A stretch of DNA of 64,000 bases from Rhizobiales bacterium Y(2018). GTDB lineage: Bacteria; Pseudomonadota; Alphaproteobacteria; Rhizobiales; Aestuariivirgaceae. This document shows, piece after piece, positions 44,886 through 53,878 of this stretch; position 1 is the stretch's first letter, and every line of letters starts with the position of its first letter. The notes beneath the pieces are model-generated. The model was not told where the DNA came from. It saw only the letters and a program-made list of their open reading frames with translations, and did no database searches. The DNA lies in assembly GCA_005502925.1 (NCBI GenBank), contig SCPD01000021.1:48592-112591 (forward strand), written 5' to 3'. The translations under genes and the position numbers were made by a program.

Positions 44886-45868
44886 TGTCGCGGCTGCTTG
44901 AGATCGCTCATGAGAGCTGGCCGATCGCCGGCTCTTTCACCATCTCGCGCGGCTCCAAGACCGCCGCCGATGTCGTCGTCGTCACTCTGACCGAAGGCGG
45001 CGTCACCGGGCGCGGCGAATGCGTGCCCTATCCGCGTTATGAGGAGACGGTGCCGCAGGTCCTCGCCGCCCTCGAAGCGGCGCGGGGCGCCATCGAGAAC
45101 GGTCTCGAACGCGCCGCTATCGCGCGCCATGTCGCGCCCAAGGCGGCGCGCAACGCGCTTGACTGCGCTTTGTGGGATCTCGAGGCGAAACGCGCCGGCA
45201 AGCCGGTCTGGCAACTCGCCGGAATCGCCGAGCCGACGCCGGTCGTCACCGCCTACACGCTGAGCCTCGACACGCCGGAAGCCATGGCGAAGGCGGCGGC
45301 CAATGCCGCCGACCGCCCGCTGCTCAAGCTCAAGCTTGGCCGCGAGGGCGATGAGGAGCGTATCGATGCCATCCGCCAGGCGGCGCCCAAGGCGCGCCTG
45401 ATCGTCGATGCCAATGAAGGCTGGAGCGAAGCGGTGCTGCCGCGCATGCTGGCGGCCTGCGCCAAGGCCCAAATCGAGCTGGTCGAGCAGCCTCTGCCCG
45501 CCTCGGCCGACGACGCGTTGCGCGATATCGACCGCAAGGTGGTGATCTGCGCCGATGAATCCGCCCATGACGCGGCGGGCATCAGGAAGCTGATCGGCAA
45601 ATATGACGCGCTCAACATCAAGCTCGACAAGACCGGCGGCCTGACCGGGGCGTTGGAGCTCGCACGCGCTGCCCGCGACAACAATATCAAGATCATGGTC
45701 GGCTGCATGCTGGCGACCTCGCTCGCCATGGCGCCGGCGATGCTGCTCGCTCAGTTTGCCGAGTTCGTCGATCTCGACGGGCCCCTGCTCCTGAAGAGCG
45801 ACCGCGTGCCCGGCATCAATTTTGCCGGAAGCCTGATGAGCCCGCCGCCAAAGGCGCTGTGGGGGTAA
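44885..45868 (+). CDS. dgcA: Enolase-superfamily racemase DgcA (N-acetyl-D-glutamate racemase-like)
   Basis: A 327-residue member of the dipeptide epimerase/MLE group. KLKLGREGDEERIDAIRQ holds the Lys pair, LIVDANEGWSEA gives the first metal Asp, and ELVEQPLPA the Glu. CADESAHD gives the next acid, and NIKLDKTGGLTGALE ends with the second catalytic Lys. Context with dgcN favours racemisation of N-acetyl-D-glutamate over L-Ala-D/L-Glu epimerisation. Its last 53 bases overlap the 3' end of the opposing MFS gene. Confidence 0.85.
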   Translation: MSRLLEIAHESWPIAGSFTISRGSKTAADVVVVTLTEGGVTGRGECVPYPRYEETVPQVLAALEAARGAIENGLERAAIARHVAPKAARNALDCALWDLEAKRAGKPVWQLAGIAEPTPVVTAYTLSLDTPEAMAKAAANAADRPLLKLKLGREGDEERIDAIRQAAPKARLIVDANEGWSEAVLPRMLAACAKAQIELVEQPLPASADDALRDIDRKVVICADESAHDAAGIRKLIGKYDALNIKLDKTGGLTGALELARAARDNNIKIMVGCMLATSLAMAPAMLLAQFAEFVDLDGPLLLKSDRVPGINFAGSLMSPPPKALWG

Positions 45869-47048
45869 GGCGCAGAAGCGCAAAAGCGAGCGCTGAAGCG
45901 GCAAGCGACATCGCCGCCATCGCCCAATAGGCATGGCCGGCATAGGCTTCGAACAGCGGTCCCGCCGCCACCGTCGCCAGCATCATGAACAGCCCGCCCG
46001 AACAGGCGGCGTAAAGCCCTTGCGCCGAATTGCGCAAATGCACCGGCATGTAGAGCAGCAGGAAGCGCATCGTGCCGAAATGGGCGAGCGCGAAGGTGAA
46101 GGCATGGAGCGCCTGCAGCGGCATCAGCAGCCAGAGCGCCGGGTCGAAGGCGGTCACCGTCCAGCGCAGGATACCCGCAAGACAGCCGATGAGGATCAGC
46201 ACGGTCGGCGCGTAGCGCGGCACGAGCCGGCCCGAGAAGAAGAAGAACACCACTTCGGCCGCGACACCGATGCCCCATAAAATGCCGATGATCGCCTTGG
46301 AATGGCCGAGCTGCTCCCAATGGAGCGAGCCGAAGCCGTAGAGCAGCGCGTGACTCGCTTGCGCGATGCTCACCGCCACGAGGAAGATCACGAAGACCTT
46401 GGAGCGGAAGAGCTGCAGCACGTCGGCGGGCCTGACCCGGATGGCGGGTGCCCCACCACTATCGGCTTTCTGCGGCCGCTTGTCCGGCAGAGCCAGGCTC
46501 GCGGCGGCCAGCGCCAGATAGCTGACCGCGATCAGCAGCACCGCCTGCGACGTCGCCATCCACTCGAGCGCGAAGCCCGCGACCAGCGTGCCGACGATGA
46601 AGCTCACCGACGCCCACAGCCTCTGCCGCCCGTAATCGAGGCCGGCCTTGGCGCTTTCGACAATGGCGAAGTTTTCAGCGATCGGACCTACTGGCGACAG
46701 GAAGATGGACGCCAGCACCGCCACCGGGAAGATGGTGATGAAATCGCTCATGAAGCTCAACAGCAGATAGCTCGCCGCGCAGGCGAGCGCCCCCAGCCGC
46801 ACCAGGATGATCGGCCGGCCATAGCGGTCGGCGAGGAAGGTGCCGAGCGGCGCCCCGAACATGCGCACGATGATCTGGCCCGACAGGACGGCGGCGATTT
46901 CCGCGGTGCTGAGGCCGCGATCGGCCAGCCACAGCGGCAAAAACGGCAATTGCACGCCCAAGCCTAAGAACAGGAAGGACATGAAGAAACAGAGGCGGAA
47001 ATTGAGGGCCTGGGGCTGCATCGGCGCCGTGGGAGAGACTGGCTTCAC
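45816..47048 (-). CDS. MFS transporter (MFS_1-like, HcaT/LacY-related type)
   Basis: A 410-residue protein with twelve helices. It opens RLCFFMSFLFLGLGVQLPFL and has the MFS loop motif GTFLADRYGRPIILVRLG. GTG 47048 is used as start; ATG 47021 (MQPQALNFRL) is an alternative. The 3' end overlaps dgcA by 53 bases in a convergent, tail-to-tail arrangement. Substrate unknown. Export or uptake of an amino acid derivative would fit the neighbour but is only a guess. Confidence 0.85.
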   Translation of the reverse strand: MKPVSPTAPMQPQALNFRLCFFMSFLFLGLGVQLPFLPLWLADRGLSTAEIAAVLSGQIIVRMFGAPLGTFLADRYGRPIILVRLGALACAASYLLLSFMSDFITIFPVAVLASIFLSPVGPIAENFAIVESAKAGLDYGRQRLWASVSFIVGTLVAGFALEWMATSQAVLLIAVSYLALAAASLALPDKRPQKADSGGAPAIRVRPADVLQLFRSKVFVIFLVAVSIAQASHALLYGFGSLHWEQLGHSKAIIGILWGIGVAAEVVFFFFSGRLVPRYAPTVLILIGCLAGILRWTVTAFDPALWLLMPLQALHAFTFALAHFGTMRFLLLYMPVHLRNSAQGLYAACSGGLFMMLATVAAGPLFEAYAGHAYWAMAAMSLAASALAFALLRLTPTAPLAAGSSGFRQN

Positions 47049-47123
47049 GCTCTAAACGAAACGCTAACCAGTTTCCAGAATAATCAGGCCGAGCTCGGTG
47101 TGTGTGAGTAGCGGGAGTAAGGG

Positions 47124-47918
47124 ATGAGTTCGCCCGGTCAGGGTTCTGGCGCGGTTGTTTTTCCGCCTGGGCAGTATGAGGCGCTCGAAAGTGCCGTCAT
47201 GGAATCGGCGCGCGGGCGCTGGTTTCTGTCCGAATATGCGAAGCGCAACCGGGCGGCCGACACGATGATGCTGCTCGACGCCCTGAAGAAGCTCGAAAAC
47301 GTTGCGTCAACGAACCCGATCAAGCCCGACCGGCCATTGCCCGATATCGGCCAGCTCGCCTCGACCATCAAGGCGGCGCGCTCCGAGATCGCCTCGACCC
47401 ACAATGACCTTTTGCCCGATGGCGGCTATCTGCCGGCCGACAGCGCGCTTTATGATCACATCACCGCCGACGCCAGGTCGGTGGGTCACGAAATCACCAA
47501 GCGGTCCATGAGCCTGCGCGTGATTGCCGGCGGTTTGAAAGCGGCAACGGCCGACGAGGAGCATGTCGAGGCGGTCGAGGCCAATGCCCGTTCTCTCGAA
47601 AACCTGTCCTGGTCGCAGGAGGTCCTGAGCGAGCGTATCGCCAAGGCGATGGGACTTTTAAGCGAGATCGACAATACGCTGACCGGCTATTCGACCGAGG
47701 CGGAAGAAGCTCCCCTGGCCGGGCGGCAGATGCCCTATTTCTCGCGCGACGAGGACCTGTTCACGGTCCCGCCCGAAGCGCCGTCCGAGCCTCCCCCGCT
47801 CGACCTCGCCGCTGAAATGGATAAGGCGACGCAGGCCGCCGCATCCGCGGAAAAGCCGCGCATCGTCGTCATCCGCCGCGGCAAGAACGAGCCGCTCGAT
47901 ATCCCGCTGACGGGCTAG
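47124..47918 (+). CDS. Conserved Rhizobiales protein of unknown function
   Basis: A 264-residue soluble protein. Residues 25-40 contain ARGRWFLSEYAKRNRAADTM, which I have seen in hypothetical proteins of this order. The middle is helical (IKAARSEIASTHNDLLPDG) and reminiscent of a CheZ-type helical bundle. The C-terminal third is disordered, acidic and Pro-rich, ending PRIVVIRRGKNEPLDIPLTG. The site gggagtaaggg precedes ATG 47124. The 3' end overlaps the threonine dehydratase-like gene by four bases, tail to tail. Confidence 0.7.
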   Translation: MSSPGQGSGAVVFPPGQYEALESAVMESARGRWFLSEYAKRNRAADTMMLLDALKKLENVASTNPIKPDRPLPDIGQLASTIKAARSEIASTHNDLLPDGGYLPADSALYDHITADARSVGHEITKRSMSLRVIAGGLKAATADEEHVEAVEANARSLENLSWSQEVLSERIAKAMGLLSEIDNTLTGYSTEAEEAPLAGRQMPYFSRDEDLFTVPPEAPSEPPPLDLAAEMDKATQAAASAEKPRIVVIRRGKNEPLDIPLTG

Positions 47919-48898
47919 TCTTTAGCTGTAAGGATTTCGGCGAAGAGAGCCGGATCGACATTGCCGCCGGACGCGATGAGCGCGATTGTGCGGCCTTCGG
48001 TGGCGATCTTGGCCGATAGCACCGCGGCGAGGCCGACTGCGCCACCCGGCTCGATCACCAGCTTCAGATGATGGAAGGCGAAAACCATCGCCCGCCGCAC
48101 CTCCGCCTCGCTGACGACGAGGCCTGACGCGAGCCGGCTTTGATTGACAGCGAAAGTGAGCTCGCCCGGCTCGGCCGACAGCAGCGCGTCGCAAATCGAG
48201 CCTGACGCCTTGGCGTTGCGCTCGCGCTTGCCGCTTTTGAGCGAGCGGGCATGATCGTCGAAACCCTCGGGCTCGACGCTGTGGATCTGCGTTCCGGGCG
48301 AGCGCGCTTTCACCGCGAGCGAGATCCCGGCGATGAGACCGCCGCCGCTCACCGGCGAGAGCACCGCATCGAGCCGGGCGCCGCGTTGCTCGGCCTGCTC
48401 CACCAACTCCAGTCCCGTCGTGCCTTGTCCGGCGATGATCTGCGGATGCTCGAAGGGCGGCACGATGACGGCGCCGCGCTCTGTCGCGATCCGCGCGGCG
48501 ATCTCCTCGCGGTTCTCGCGGACGCGGTCATAGGTCACCACCTCGGCGCCATAGGAGCGCGTATTGGCTTTCTTGATCTCGGGCGTGTCGACGGGCATCA
48601 CGATGAGCGCCGGCAGCTTCATCAGCGCCGCCGCCGCGGCAACACCTTGCGCATGATTGCCGGAGGAATAGGCGACGACACCACCTCTCACCGTCTCCGC
48701 GGTCAGGCGCGAAATGCAGTTCCAGGCGCCGCGGAACTTGAACGAGCCGGTGCGCTGCAGGTTCTCCGCCTTGATCAGCACCCTGCCCTTGACGCGCGCG
48801 TTCAGTGCGGGCGATTCAAGGAGCGGCGTGACGACCGCCTGCCCCACAAGTCGGGCCCGGGCGTCGACGACATCATCGATGGTGGGGATTTGTCTCAT
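47915..48898 (-). CDS. PLP-dependent threonine/serine dehydratase-like enzyme
   Basis: A 327-residue fold-type II PLP enzyme. K54 in TGSFKFRGA is the Schiff-base Lys. SSGNHAQGVA binds the substrate carboxylate and SGGGLIAGIS the PLP phosphate. At 327 residues it has no C-terminal regulatory ACT domain, so it is the catabolic or racemase-like short type rather than biosynthetic IlvA. Threonine dehydratase or serine racemase activity cannot be separated by eye. Confidence 0.87.
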   Translation of the reverse strand: MRQIPTIDDVVDARARLVGQAVVTPLLESPALNARVKGRVLIKAENLQRTGSFKFRGAWNCISRLTAETVRGGVVAYSSGNHAQGVAAAAALMKLPALIVMPVDTPEIKKANTRSYGAEVVTYDRVRENREEIAARIATERGAVIVPPFEHPQIIAGQGTTGLELVEQAEQRGARLDAVLSPVSGGGLIAGISLAVKARSPGTQIHSVEPEGFDDHARSLKSGKRERNAKASGSICDALLSAEPGELTFAVNQSRLASGLVVSEAEVRRAMVFAFHHLKLVIEPGGAVGLAAVLSAKIATEGRTIALIASGGNVDPALFAEILTAKD

Positions 48899-49008
48899 GC
48901 CTCAGCCACTTACCGCATTCCGTGCCATCACACCACCGCGCCGTCCCTTGAACCGGGCTTGAGCCTTCCCATATCTGCCATGCAATTTGATCGGAGGAGG
49001 ATCAGCCA

Positions 49009-49386
49009 ATGACATCGTCACAATCGCGCTGCGGCCGCTGGACACCCTTGAGCATTCTGGCCGTCGTCGCCGGTTTCATCGTGTGGTGGCCGCTTGGCCT
49101 CGCTGCCCTGGCCTATACGCTGTGGGCGGGCCCCGTCGACCGCCTTGCCGATGAAGGCGCGCAGAAGCTGCGCGAGACCTTCGGCCGGCGCGGCGGCAGC
49201 GGTTTCTATCGCGGCTTCCAGAAAAGTTCTTCCGGCAATGCCGCCTTCGACGCCTACCGGGCCGAGACGCTGCAGCGCCTCGAAGCCGAGCAGGCCGAGT
49301 TCGCCGAGCATCTCAAGCGCCTGCGCGAGGCGCGCGACCGTGAGGAGTTCGAGCGTTTCATGGCGGAGCGCAAGACGCAATCCTGA
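49009..49386 (+). CDS. DUF2852 membrane protein
   Basis: A 125-residue protein with one hydrophobic stretch (residues 14-40, SILAVVAGFIVWWPLGLAAL). A charged helical tail follows, with the DUF2852 hallmark SSGNAAFDAYRAETLQRLEA. It has a strong ggaggaggatcagcc site. A terminator follows at 49413. Function unknown; the family is common in alphaproteobacteria. Confidence 0.85.
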   Translation: MTSSQSRCGRWTPLSILAVVAGFIVWWPLGLAALAYTLWAGPVDRLADEGAQKLRETFGRRGGSGFYRGFQKSSSGNAAFDAYRAETLQRLEAEQAEFAEHLKRLREARDREEFERFMAERKTQS

Positions 49387-49412
49387 TTGAACAGAAGACA
49401 GCGCCATGCGAG

Positions 49413-49441
49413 AACCCGGCTTCATCAAGCCGGGTTTTTTA
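49413..49441 (+). terminator. Rho-independent terminator after the DUF2852 gene
   Basis: AACCCGGCTT-CATC-AAGCCGGGTT followed by TTTT is a textbook intrinsic terminator. The next gene (SDR) begins 14 bases after it. Confidence 0.92.
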
Positions 49442-49454
49442 TTGGGAGCACGGA

Positions 49455-50231
49455 ATGGATCTGGGATTGAAGGGCCGCACGGCCATTGTCTGCGCCTCGA
49501 GCCGCGGCCTCGGCAAGGCCTGCGCTTTGTCGCTGGCGCGTGAAGGCGTCGCCGTCATCATCAATGGCCGCGACGAGAAAGTCCTTGCCGCGACCCGCGA
49601 CGAGATCGTCAAGGCGACCGGCGCCCAGGTCACCGCAATCATCGCCGATGTCGGCACGAAGGATGGACAGGACGCCCTGCTCGCCGCCTGCCCCGAGCCC
49701 GACATTCTCATCAACAACAATGGCGGCCCGCCGCTGCGCGATTTCCGCGAGCTCGATCGCGACGCGCTCTTGGCCGGCGTCGTCCAGAACATGGTGACGC
49801 CGATCGAGCTCATCCAGCGGGTCGTGCCCGGCATGACGCGCAAGAAGTTCGGCCGCATCGTCAACATCACCTCCGTTTCGGTGAAGATGCCGATCCTCGG
49901 CCTCGATCTCTCCTCCGGCGCCCGGGCCGGCCTCACCGCCTTCATGGCGGGACCGGCGCGCGACCTCGCGGCGCATAACATCACCGTCAACCATCTGCTG
50001 CCCGGCATGTTCGATACCGACCGCTTGCGCAACTCGACCGGCCGCATGGCGAAGATGCAGGGCAAGAGCGACACGGAGATGGCGGCGCAGCGCCAAGCGA
50101 CCGTGCCGGCGAAACGCTTCGGCGAGGCCAATGAGATCGGCGAGATCTGCGCCTTCCTCTGCTCGGTGCAGGCCGGCTACGTCACCGGCCAGAGCATTCT
50201 CGTCGATGGTGGATTGTTCAACGCGGTGTAA
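49455..50231 (+). CDS. Atypical SDR-fold protein lacking the catalytic Tyr and Lys
   Basis: A 258-residue Rossmann protein close to 3-oxoacyl reductases. The cofactor motif is intact in variant form (CASSRGLGKACALSLA), and ILINNNGGPP stands for the NNAG motif. The active site is not: where most SDRs have YxxxK, this has S-x3-R in LDLSSGARAGL, after a normal Ser (NITSVSV). It may still bind NAD(P) or act on an unusual substrate. The C-terminus VTGQSILVDGGLFNAV is typical of the family. A terminator precedes it, so it is probably its own unit. Confidence 0.85.
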   Translation: MDLGLKGRTAIVCASSRGLGKACALSLAREGVAVIINGRDEKVLAATRDEIVKATGAQVTAIIADVGTKDGQDALLAACPEPDILINNNGGPPLRDFRELDRDALLAGVVQNMVTPIELIQRVVPGMTRKKFGRIVNITSVSVKMPILGLDLSSGARAGLTAFMAGPARDLAAHNITVNHLLPGMFDTDRLRNSTGRMAKMQGKSDTEMAAQRQATVPAKRFGEANEIGEICAFLCSVQAGYVTGQSILVDGGLFNAV

Positions 50232-50244
50232 TCCACTTCCACAC

Positions 50245-50347
50245 CCTCATGCTGAGGTGCGAGCGTAGCGAGCCTCGAAGCGTGATCCAGACACAAAGGG
50301 CTCGCCGCTTGCGACCCTTCGAGGCCCGCCTTCGGCGGGCACCTCAG
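50245..50347. repeat. Rhizobiales-type intergenic palindromic element, interrupted by an IS
   Basis: The sequence contains ACCCTCATGCTGAGG, AGCGTAGCGAGCCTCGAAG and CGAGGCCCGCCTTCGGCGGG, typical of a dispersed intergenic element. It stops at CTCAG (50343-50347) where the insertion begins. The element appears to resume as GGTGAGGATTGG after a second CTCAG at 51880-51884. Confidence 0.75.
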
Positions 50348-51879
50348 AGGCTGTGAATTTTTCTCGACTGGTGAGGCTGATTTGATTTGCGAGGTCGATC
50401 GTTCGGTGATTCTCTGGCTGCATCGGTGCACGAAGGGGTCGACTATGGTTGGCAAGGGGTTGTTCGAGGACTTGCCGGAGATGATGAAGGCGCCTTCGGC
50501 TGGTGGGGTGGAGGGCCGGCCTCGCCTGCGCGAGCCGGTGCGTGATCAGATTGAGCTTCGGGCAGTAGACATCGACAGTCTGATCGGCGCGGATCATCCG
50601 GCCCGGGTGATTTGGGGTTATATCGAGGGCCTCGATCTTGGCGGGTTCGAAGACAGGATTAAAGCGCGCGACAGCACGCCTGGGCAGCCTGCGATTGCGC
50701 CGCGCCTGCTGCTGGCGCTGTGGCTTTACGCGACCAGCGATGGTGTGGGAAGCGCCCGGGCACTGTCGCGATTGATCGAGCAGCATGATGCGTATCGGTG
50801 GCTCGCCGGCGGGATATCGGTGAACTACCACACTCTGTCGGACTTCCGGGTCGGCCATGGCGACCTGTTGGACCGGCTGCTGCGGGAGAATGTCGCGGTT
50901 CTTTCTGCGAACGGGGTGATCGATGTGAGCGAGCTTGTGCAGGACGGGATCCGGGTGCGGGCGAGTGCCGCAGCGGCGTCGTTCCGCCGAGACGAGCGGC
51001 TCGAGCAGCATCTTGCGGCGGCCGGTGATTTGGTGGAGCGGCTCAAACGTGAGGTTGACGAGAACAGCGATGCCAGCAACCGGCGCATGCGCGCTGCCAG
51101 GGAACGAGCGGCGCGTGAGCGCAGCGAACGCGTCAAAGCGGCGCTGAACACCTTGCTGGAGATAAGGGCGCAACGTGAAGCGCGCAAGAAGACGCGCGGC
51201 AAGGCGGCTGAGAAGGACAAGAAGAAGGAGCCACGCGCCTCCACCACTGATCCGCAGGCGCGGGTGATGAAGATGGCGGATGGCGGCTTCCGCCCAGCCT
51301 GGAACGTTCAAGTGATCAGTGCCGCCGGTGGGCAGATTGTCCTCGATGTTGATCCCCTTGCTACCGGTTCCGATCGCGGCTTGCTGCGGCCAGCCATCGA
51401 GGCGGCGCGCAAACGTCTGGGTCAGTTGCCACGCCGATATCTTGCTGACGGCGGGTTCACCGCGGCTCACGACATCGAATGGGCGCATGGCGAGGAGATC
51501 GAGGTCTATTGTCCGGCGACGCAATCCAAGCATGGCACCGATCCCTATCTGCCGCGCCGGGACGACGGACCAGGCGTTCTGGCCTGGCGTCGTCGGATGG
51601 CGAGCCCTGAGGGTCACGCCATCTATCGCAAACGATCGATCTGCGAATGCATCCATGCCCGATGGCGCAACTGGAACCTGACCCGCTTCAATGTACGTGG
51701 TGCCGCCAAGGTCAAAGCCGTCATGCTGTGGTTCGCCCTCGCCAACAACATCCTGCAAGCCAGGCAACTGGCCCGATGACCACTTCCCTAAACCAGCGGG
51801 ATTGCTCACCATGCCCCGCATCGCTCGCAATATGCCGCCATCTATACAATCACTCGCCGAGCTCATTCCTTCACAAGCT
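50348..51879. mobile_element. IS1182-family insertion sequence, complete (1532 bp)
   Basis: One intact transposase gene is bounded by imperfect inverted ends: AGGCTGTGAA at 50348 and the complement AGCTTGTGAA at 51870-51879 (8 of 10 match). A direct repeat CTCAG flanks it (50343-50347 and 51880-51884), which suggests a 5-base target duplication. It lies within a dispersed palindromic element between the SDR and ATP-grasp genes. The gene's codon use is less GC-biased at wobble positions than its neighbours. Confidence 0.85.
50445..51779 (+). CDS. IS1182-family transposase
   Basis: A 444-residue transposase. The N-terminal domain starts LRAVDIDSLIGADHPARVIW and has NYHTLSDFR, as in IS1182/IS5-related enzymes. 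Candidate DDE residues are in VQDGIRVRA, LADGGFTAAHD and the C-terminal SICECIHARWRNWNLTRFNV. A long charged coiled region (about residues 195-265) is family-typical. ATG 50445 follows aaggggtcgact; an upstream ATG at 50382 is in frame but less likely. The frame is unbroken. Confidence 0.9.
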   Translation: MVGKGLFEDLPEMMKAPSAGGVEGRPRLREPVRDQIELRAVDIDSLIGADHPARVIWGYIEGLDLGGFEDRIKARDSTPGQPAIAPRLLLALWLYATSDGVGSARALSRLIEQHDAYRWLAGGISVNYHTLSDFRVGHGDLLDRLLRENVAVLSANGVIDVSELVQDGIRVRASAAAASFRRDERLEQHLAAAGDLVERLKREVDENSDASNRRMRAARERAARERSERVKAALNTLLEIRAQREARKKTRGKAAEKDKKKEPRASTTDPQARVMKMADGGFRPAWNVQVISAAGGQIVLDVDPLATGSDRGLLRPAIEAARKRLGQLPRRYLADGGFTAAHDIEWAHGEEIEVYCPATQSKHGTDPYLPRRDDGPGVLAWRRRMASPEGHAIYRKRSICECIHARWRNWNLTRFNVRGAAKVKAVMLWFALANNILQARQLAR

Positions 51880-51898
51880 CTCAGGGTGAGGATTGGCT

Positions 51899-52843
51899 CT
51901 ACCTCGCATCCTTGCGGGTCCGTGCGACAAGCGCACGGGCCGCCGCATCCCAGGCGCCCAGATGGTCGATCATGCCCTGCTTGCCGCCAAAGGCCTCGCG
52001 CGCATTCTCACCGTCGGGCGCGCTGAAGGCCCAGCTGTTGCCGCCCGGATTGCATTCGAGCGCATAGAGCTTGCCGGTTCCCGCCTCACGCAGCACATCG
52101 CAGCCTTGCAACGGCACATCGGGCAGTGTCTCGCTGATCCGCTTGGCGAAGGCGATGACCTCCTCGTCACGCGCCGCGGCTGTGTGATTGGAGCCTTTGA
52201 CGACCGCATTGCTCGCCACCTGGCCGTCGAGCAGCGTGCGGTCGCTGGCCAGGAGCGACGGCCGCTTGATCGAGGAGAAAATCGTGCGGCAGCACAGCGC
52301 CTCGCCGAGCAGTGTCTCGACCCGGAAATGCGTCGGGTAGTCGCCGGTGTCGATGAATTGCTGGATCAGATAGACGTCGTTGTGGATCGGATGGCTGGCA
52401 TTGAAGAGCTCAGGCTTCAGCGCCGCGACACGTTTGGTGCGCACCAGATGGATGCCGAGCCCCTTTGAGTTGATGCGCAACGGCTTGAGGATGACATAGT
52501 CGCCGAACATTGCCGGATCGGGCTTCATGCCGAATTTGAACACGCCGGTCTTGGGGGTCGGAAGGCCCGCTTTCAGGAACAGCTGATACTGATCGGTCTT
52601 GTAGATGCGCTGCTGGCGCAGGACGGTACCGCGTTGCGGTTCGAGATCGAAGCTGTTGCATAGAGCGACGACGAGCGCGGGCTTCGACCACAGGCCGGCG
52701 GGCGTCAGCTGCCCGCCGCGCGCTCTGAGCACCACCGGCCTGATATCGGGCGCCATGGCCGCGACTTTGAGCGCGATCTCGTTGAAATCGGCGAGGTCAT
52801 GCTCATTGCGGCAGATGATGATCAGCGTGCGCTCGCTCATCAT
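51899..52843 (-). CDS. ATP-grasp-like protein
   Basis: A 314-residue protein. The C-terminal two thirds resemble ATP-grasp ligases: QYQLFLKAGLPTPKTGVFKF before the ATP-binding Lys of YVILKPLRINSKGLGI, and the metal-binding ALECNPGGNSW near residue 268. The reaction is unknown; RimK- and glutathione synthase-type relatives join amino acids. It follows the LysR gene on the same strand with overlapping stop and start (ATGA), so regulator and enzyme are cotranscribed. ATG 52840 is an equal start candidate. Confidence 0.75.
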   Translation of the reverse strand: MMSERTLIIICRNEHDLADFNEIALKVAAMAPDIRPVVLRARGGQLTPAGLWSKPALVVALCNSFDLEPQRGTVLRQQRIYKTDQYQLFLKAGLPTPKTGVFKFGMKPDPAMFGDYVILKPLRINSKGLGIHLVRTKRVAALKPELFNASHPIHNDVYLIQQFIDTGDYPTHFRVETLLGEALCCRTIFSSIKRPSLLASDRTLLDGQVASNAVVKGSNHTAAARDEEVIAFAKRISETLPDVPLQGCDVLREAGTGKLYALECNPGGNSWAFSAPDGENAREAFGGKQGMIDHLGAWDAAARALVARTRKDAR

Positions 52844-53763
52844 TTCACCAACGGTGTCTTCGCCGCTTCATCGAGGATCCAGTCGCGGAAGCTGCGCACC
52901 AGAGGATCGTTCTGCGTCTCGACCGGCGAGATGACGTAGTAGGCGAATTGCGGCGGCCCCTTGATGGTCACCGCGAAGGGCTGCACCAGGCGTCCCGCCG
53001 CCAGATCGTCGGAAACCAGCGACGAGTCGCCCAAGGCCACACCCTGCCCGTCGATCGCCGCCTGCAAAGCGAGGCCGGAATTGTCGAGCCTGAGGCCCGC
53101 GGTCTCCTGGTAATCGGTGACGCCCGCCGCCAGCAGCCACATCCGCCAATTGGGCCAGATCACCCCGGGCGCACTCCATTCGACATGGATGAGCCGGTGC
53201 TGCAGCAGATCGCGCGGATGCAGCAGCGGCTTTTTGGTCTTGAGCAGCGCCGGGCTGCAGACCGGGAAGATCGTGTTGTCGAACAGCCGGTCGGCGCGGT
53301 GGCCGGGATAATTTCCGTTGCCGAAGCGGATCGCGACATCGATCTCGTCGCGGCCGAAATCGCGCACCCGGTCCGAGACGTCGAGGCGGACATCGACGCC
53401 CGGCATCGACTGCATGAAATCGTCGAGCCGCGGCACCAGCCAGCGCGCCGCGACCGATGTCGAGGCGGTGACCCGCAAGGCCGCGCTGTCGCGCCGGCGT
53501 TGCATCTGCCCCACCGCGCGGGTGAGCCCCGCCAGCGCCTCGGTCACGGCGGCATGGAGGGTCTCACCGGCCGATGTCAGGCGCATGGACCGGCTGGTCC
53601 GCTCGAGCAGGCGGATATCGAGCTGGTCCTCGAATTCCTTGATCTGATGGCTGACGGCGGCGGGCGTCACATGCAGCTCCTCCGCCGCCCGCGTGAAATT
53701 GAGATGCCGGCCGGCGGCCTCGAAGACTCTCAGCGATCCGGTCCCGGGAATGGGGCGCACCAT
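52840..53763 (-). CDS. LysR-type transcriptional regulator, GcvA-like (second copy of the arrangement)
   Basis: A 307-residue LTTR with P-TGSLRVFEAAGRHLNFTRAA and HVTPAAVSHQIKEFEDQLDI as the winged helix, and LRVTASTSVAARWLVPRLDDF opening the effector domain. These features match the GcvA subgroup, as for the regulator at 6201. It diverges from a DUF1127 gene at 53879 and runs into an ATP-grasp gene. The 115-base gap to the DUF1127 start probably holds the operator. Confidence 0.87.
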   Translation of the reverse strand: MVRPIPGTGSLRVFEAAGRHLNFTRAAEELHVTPAAVSHQIKEFEDQLDIRLLERTSRSMRLTSAGETLHAAVTEALAGLTRAVGQMQRRRDSAALRVTASTSVAARWLVPRLDDFMQSMPGVDVRLDVSDRVRDFGRDEIDVAIRFGNGNYPGHRADRLFDNTIFPVCSPALLKTKKPLLHPRDLLQHRLIHVEWSAPGVIWPNWRMWLLAAGVTDYQETAGLRLDNSGLALQAAIDGQGVALGDSSLVSDDLAAGRLVQPFAVTIKGPPQFAYYVISPVETQNDPLVRSFRDWILDEAAKTPLVK

Positions 53764-53878
53764 GGTCTATCTTCAAATGAAATTATCAGATGGAATGAAA
53801 ACTACTCGTTTGTTTAAGTAAATACAACAGCCTATCTCTGGATCATCAAGAATGACTTGTTGTCAAAGGATGAAGACC

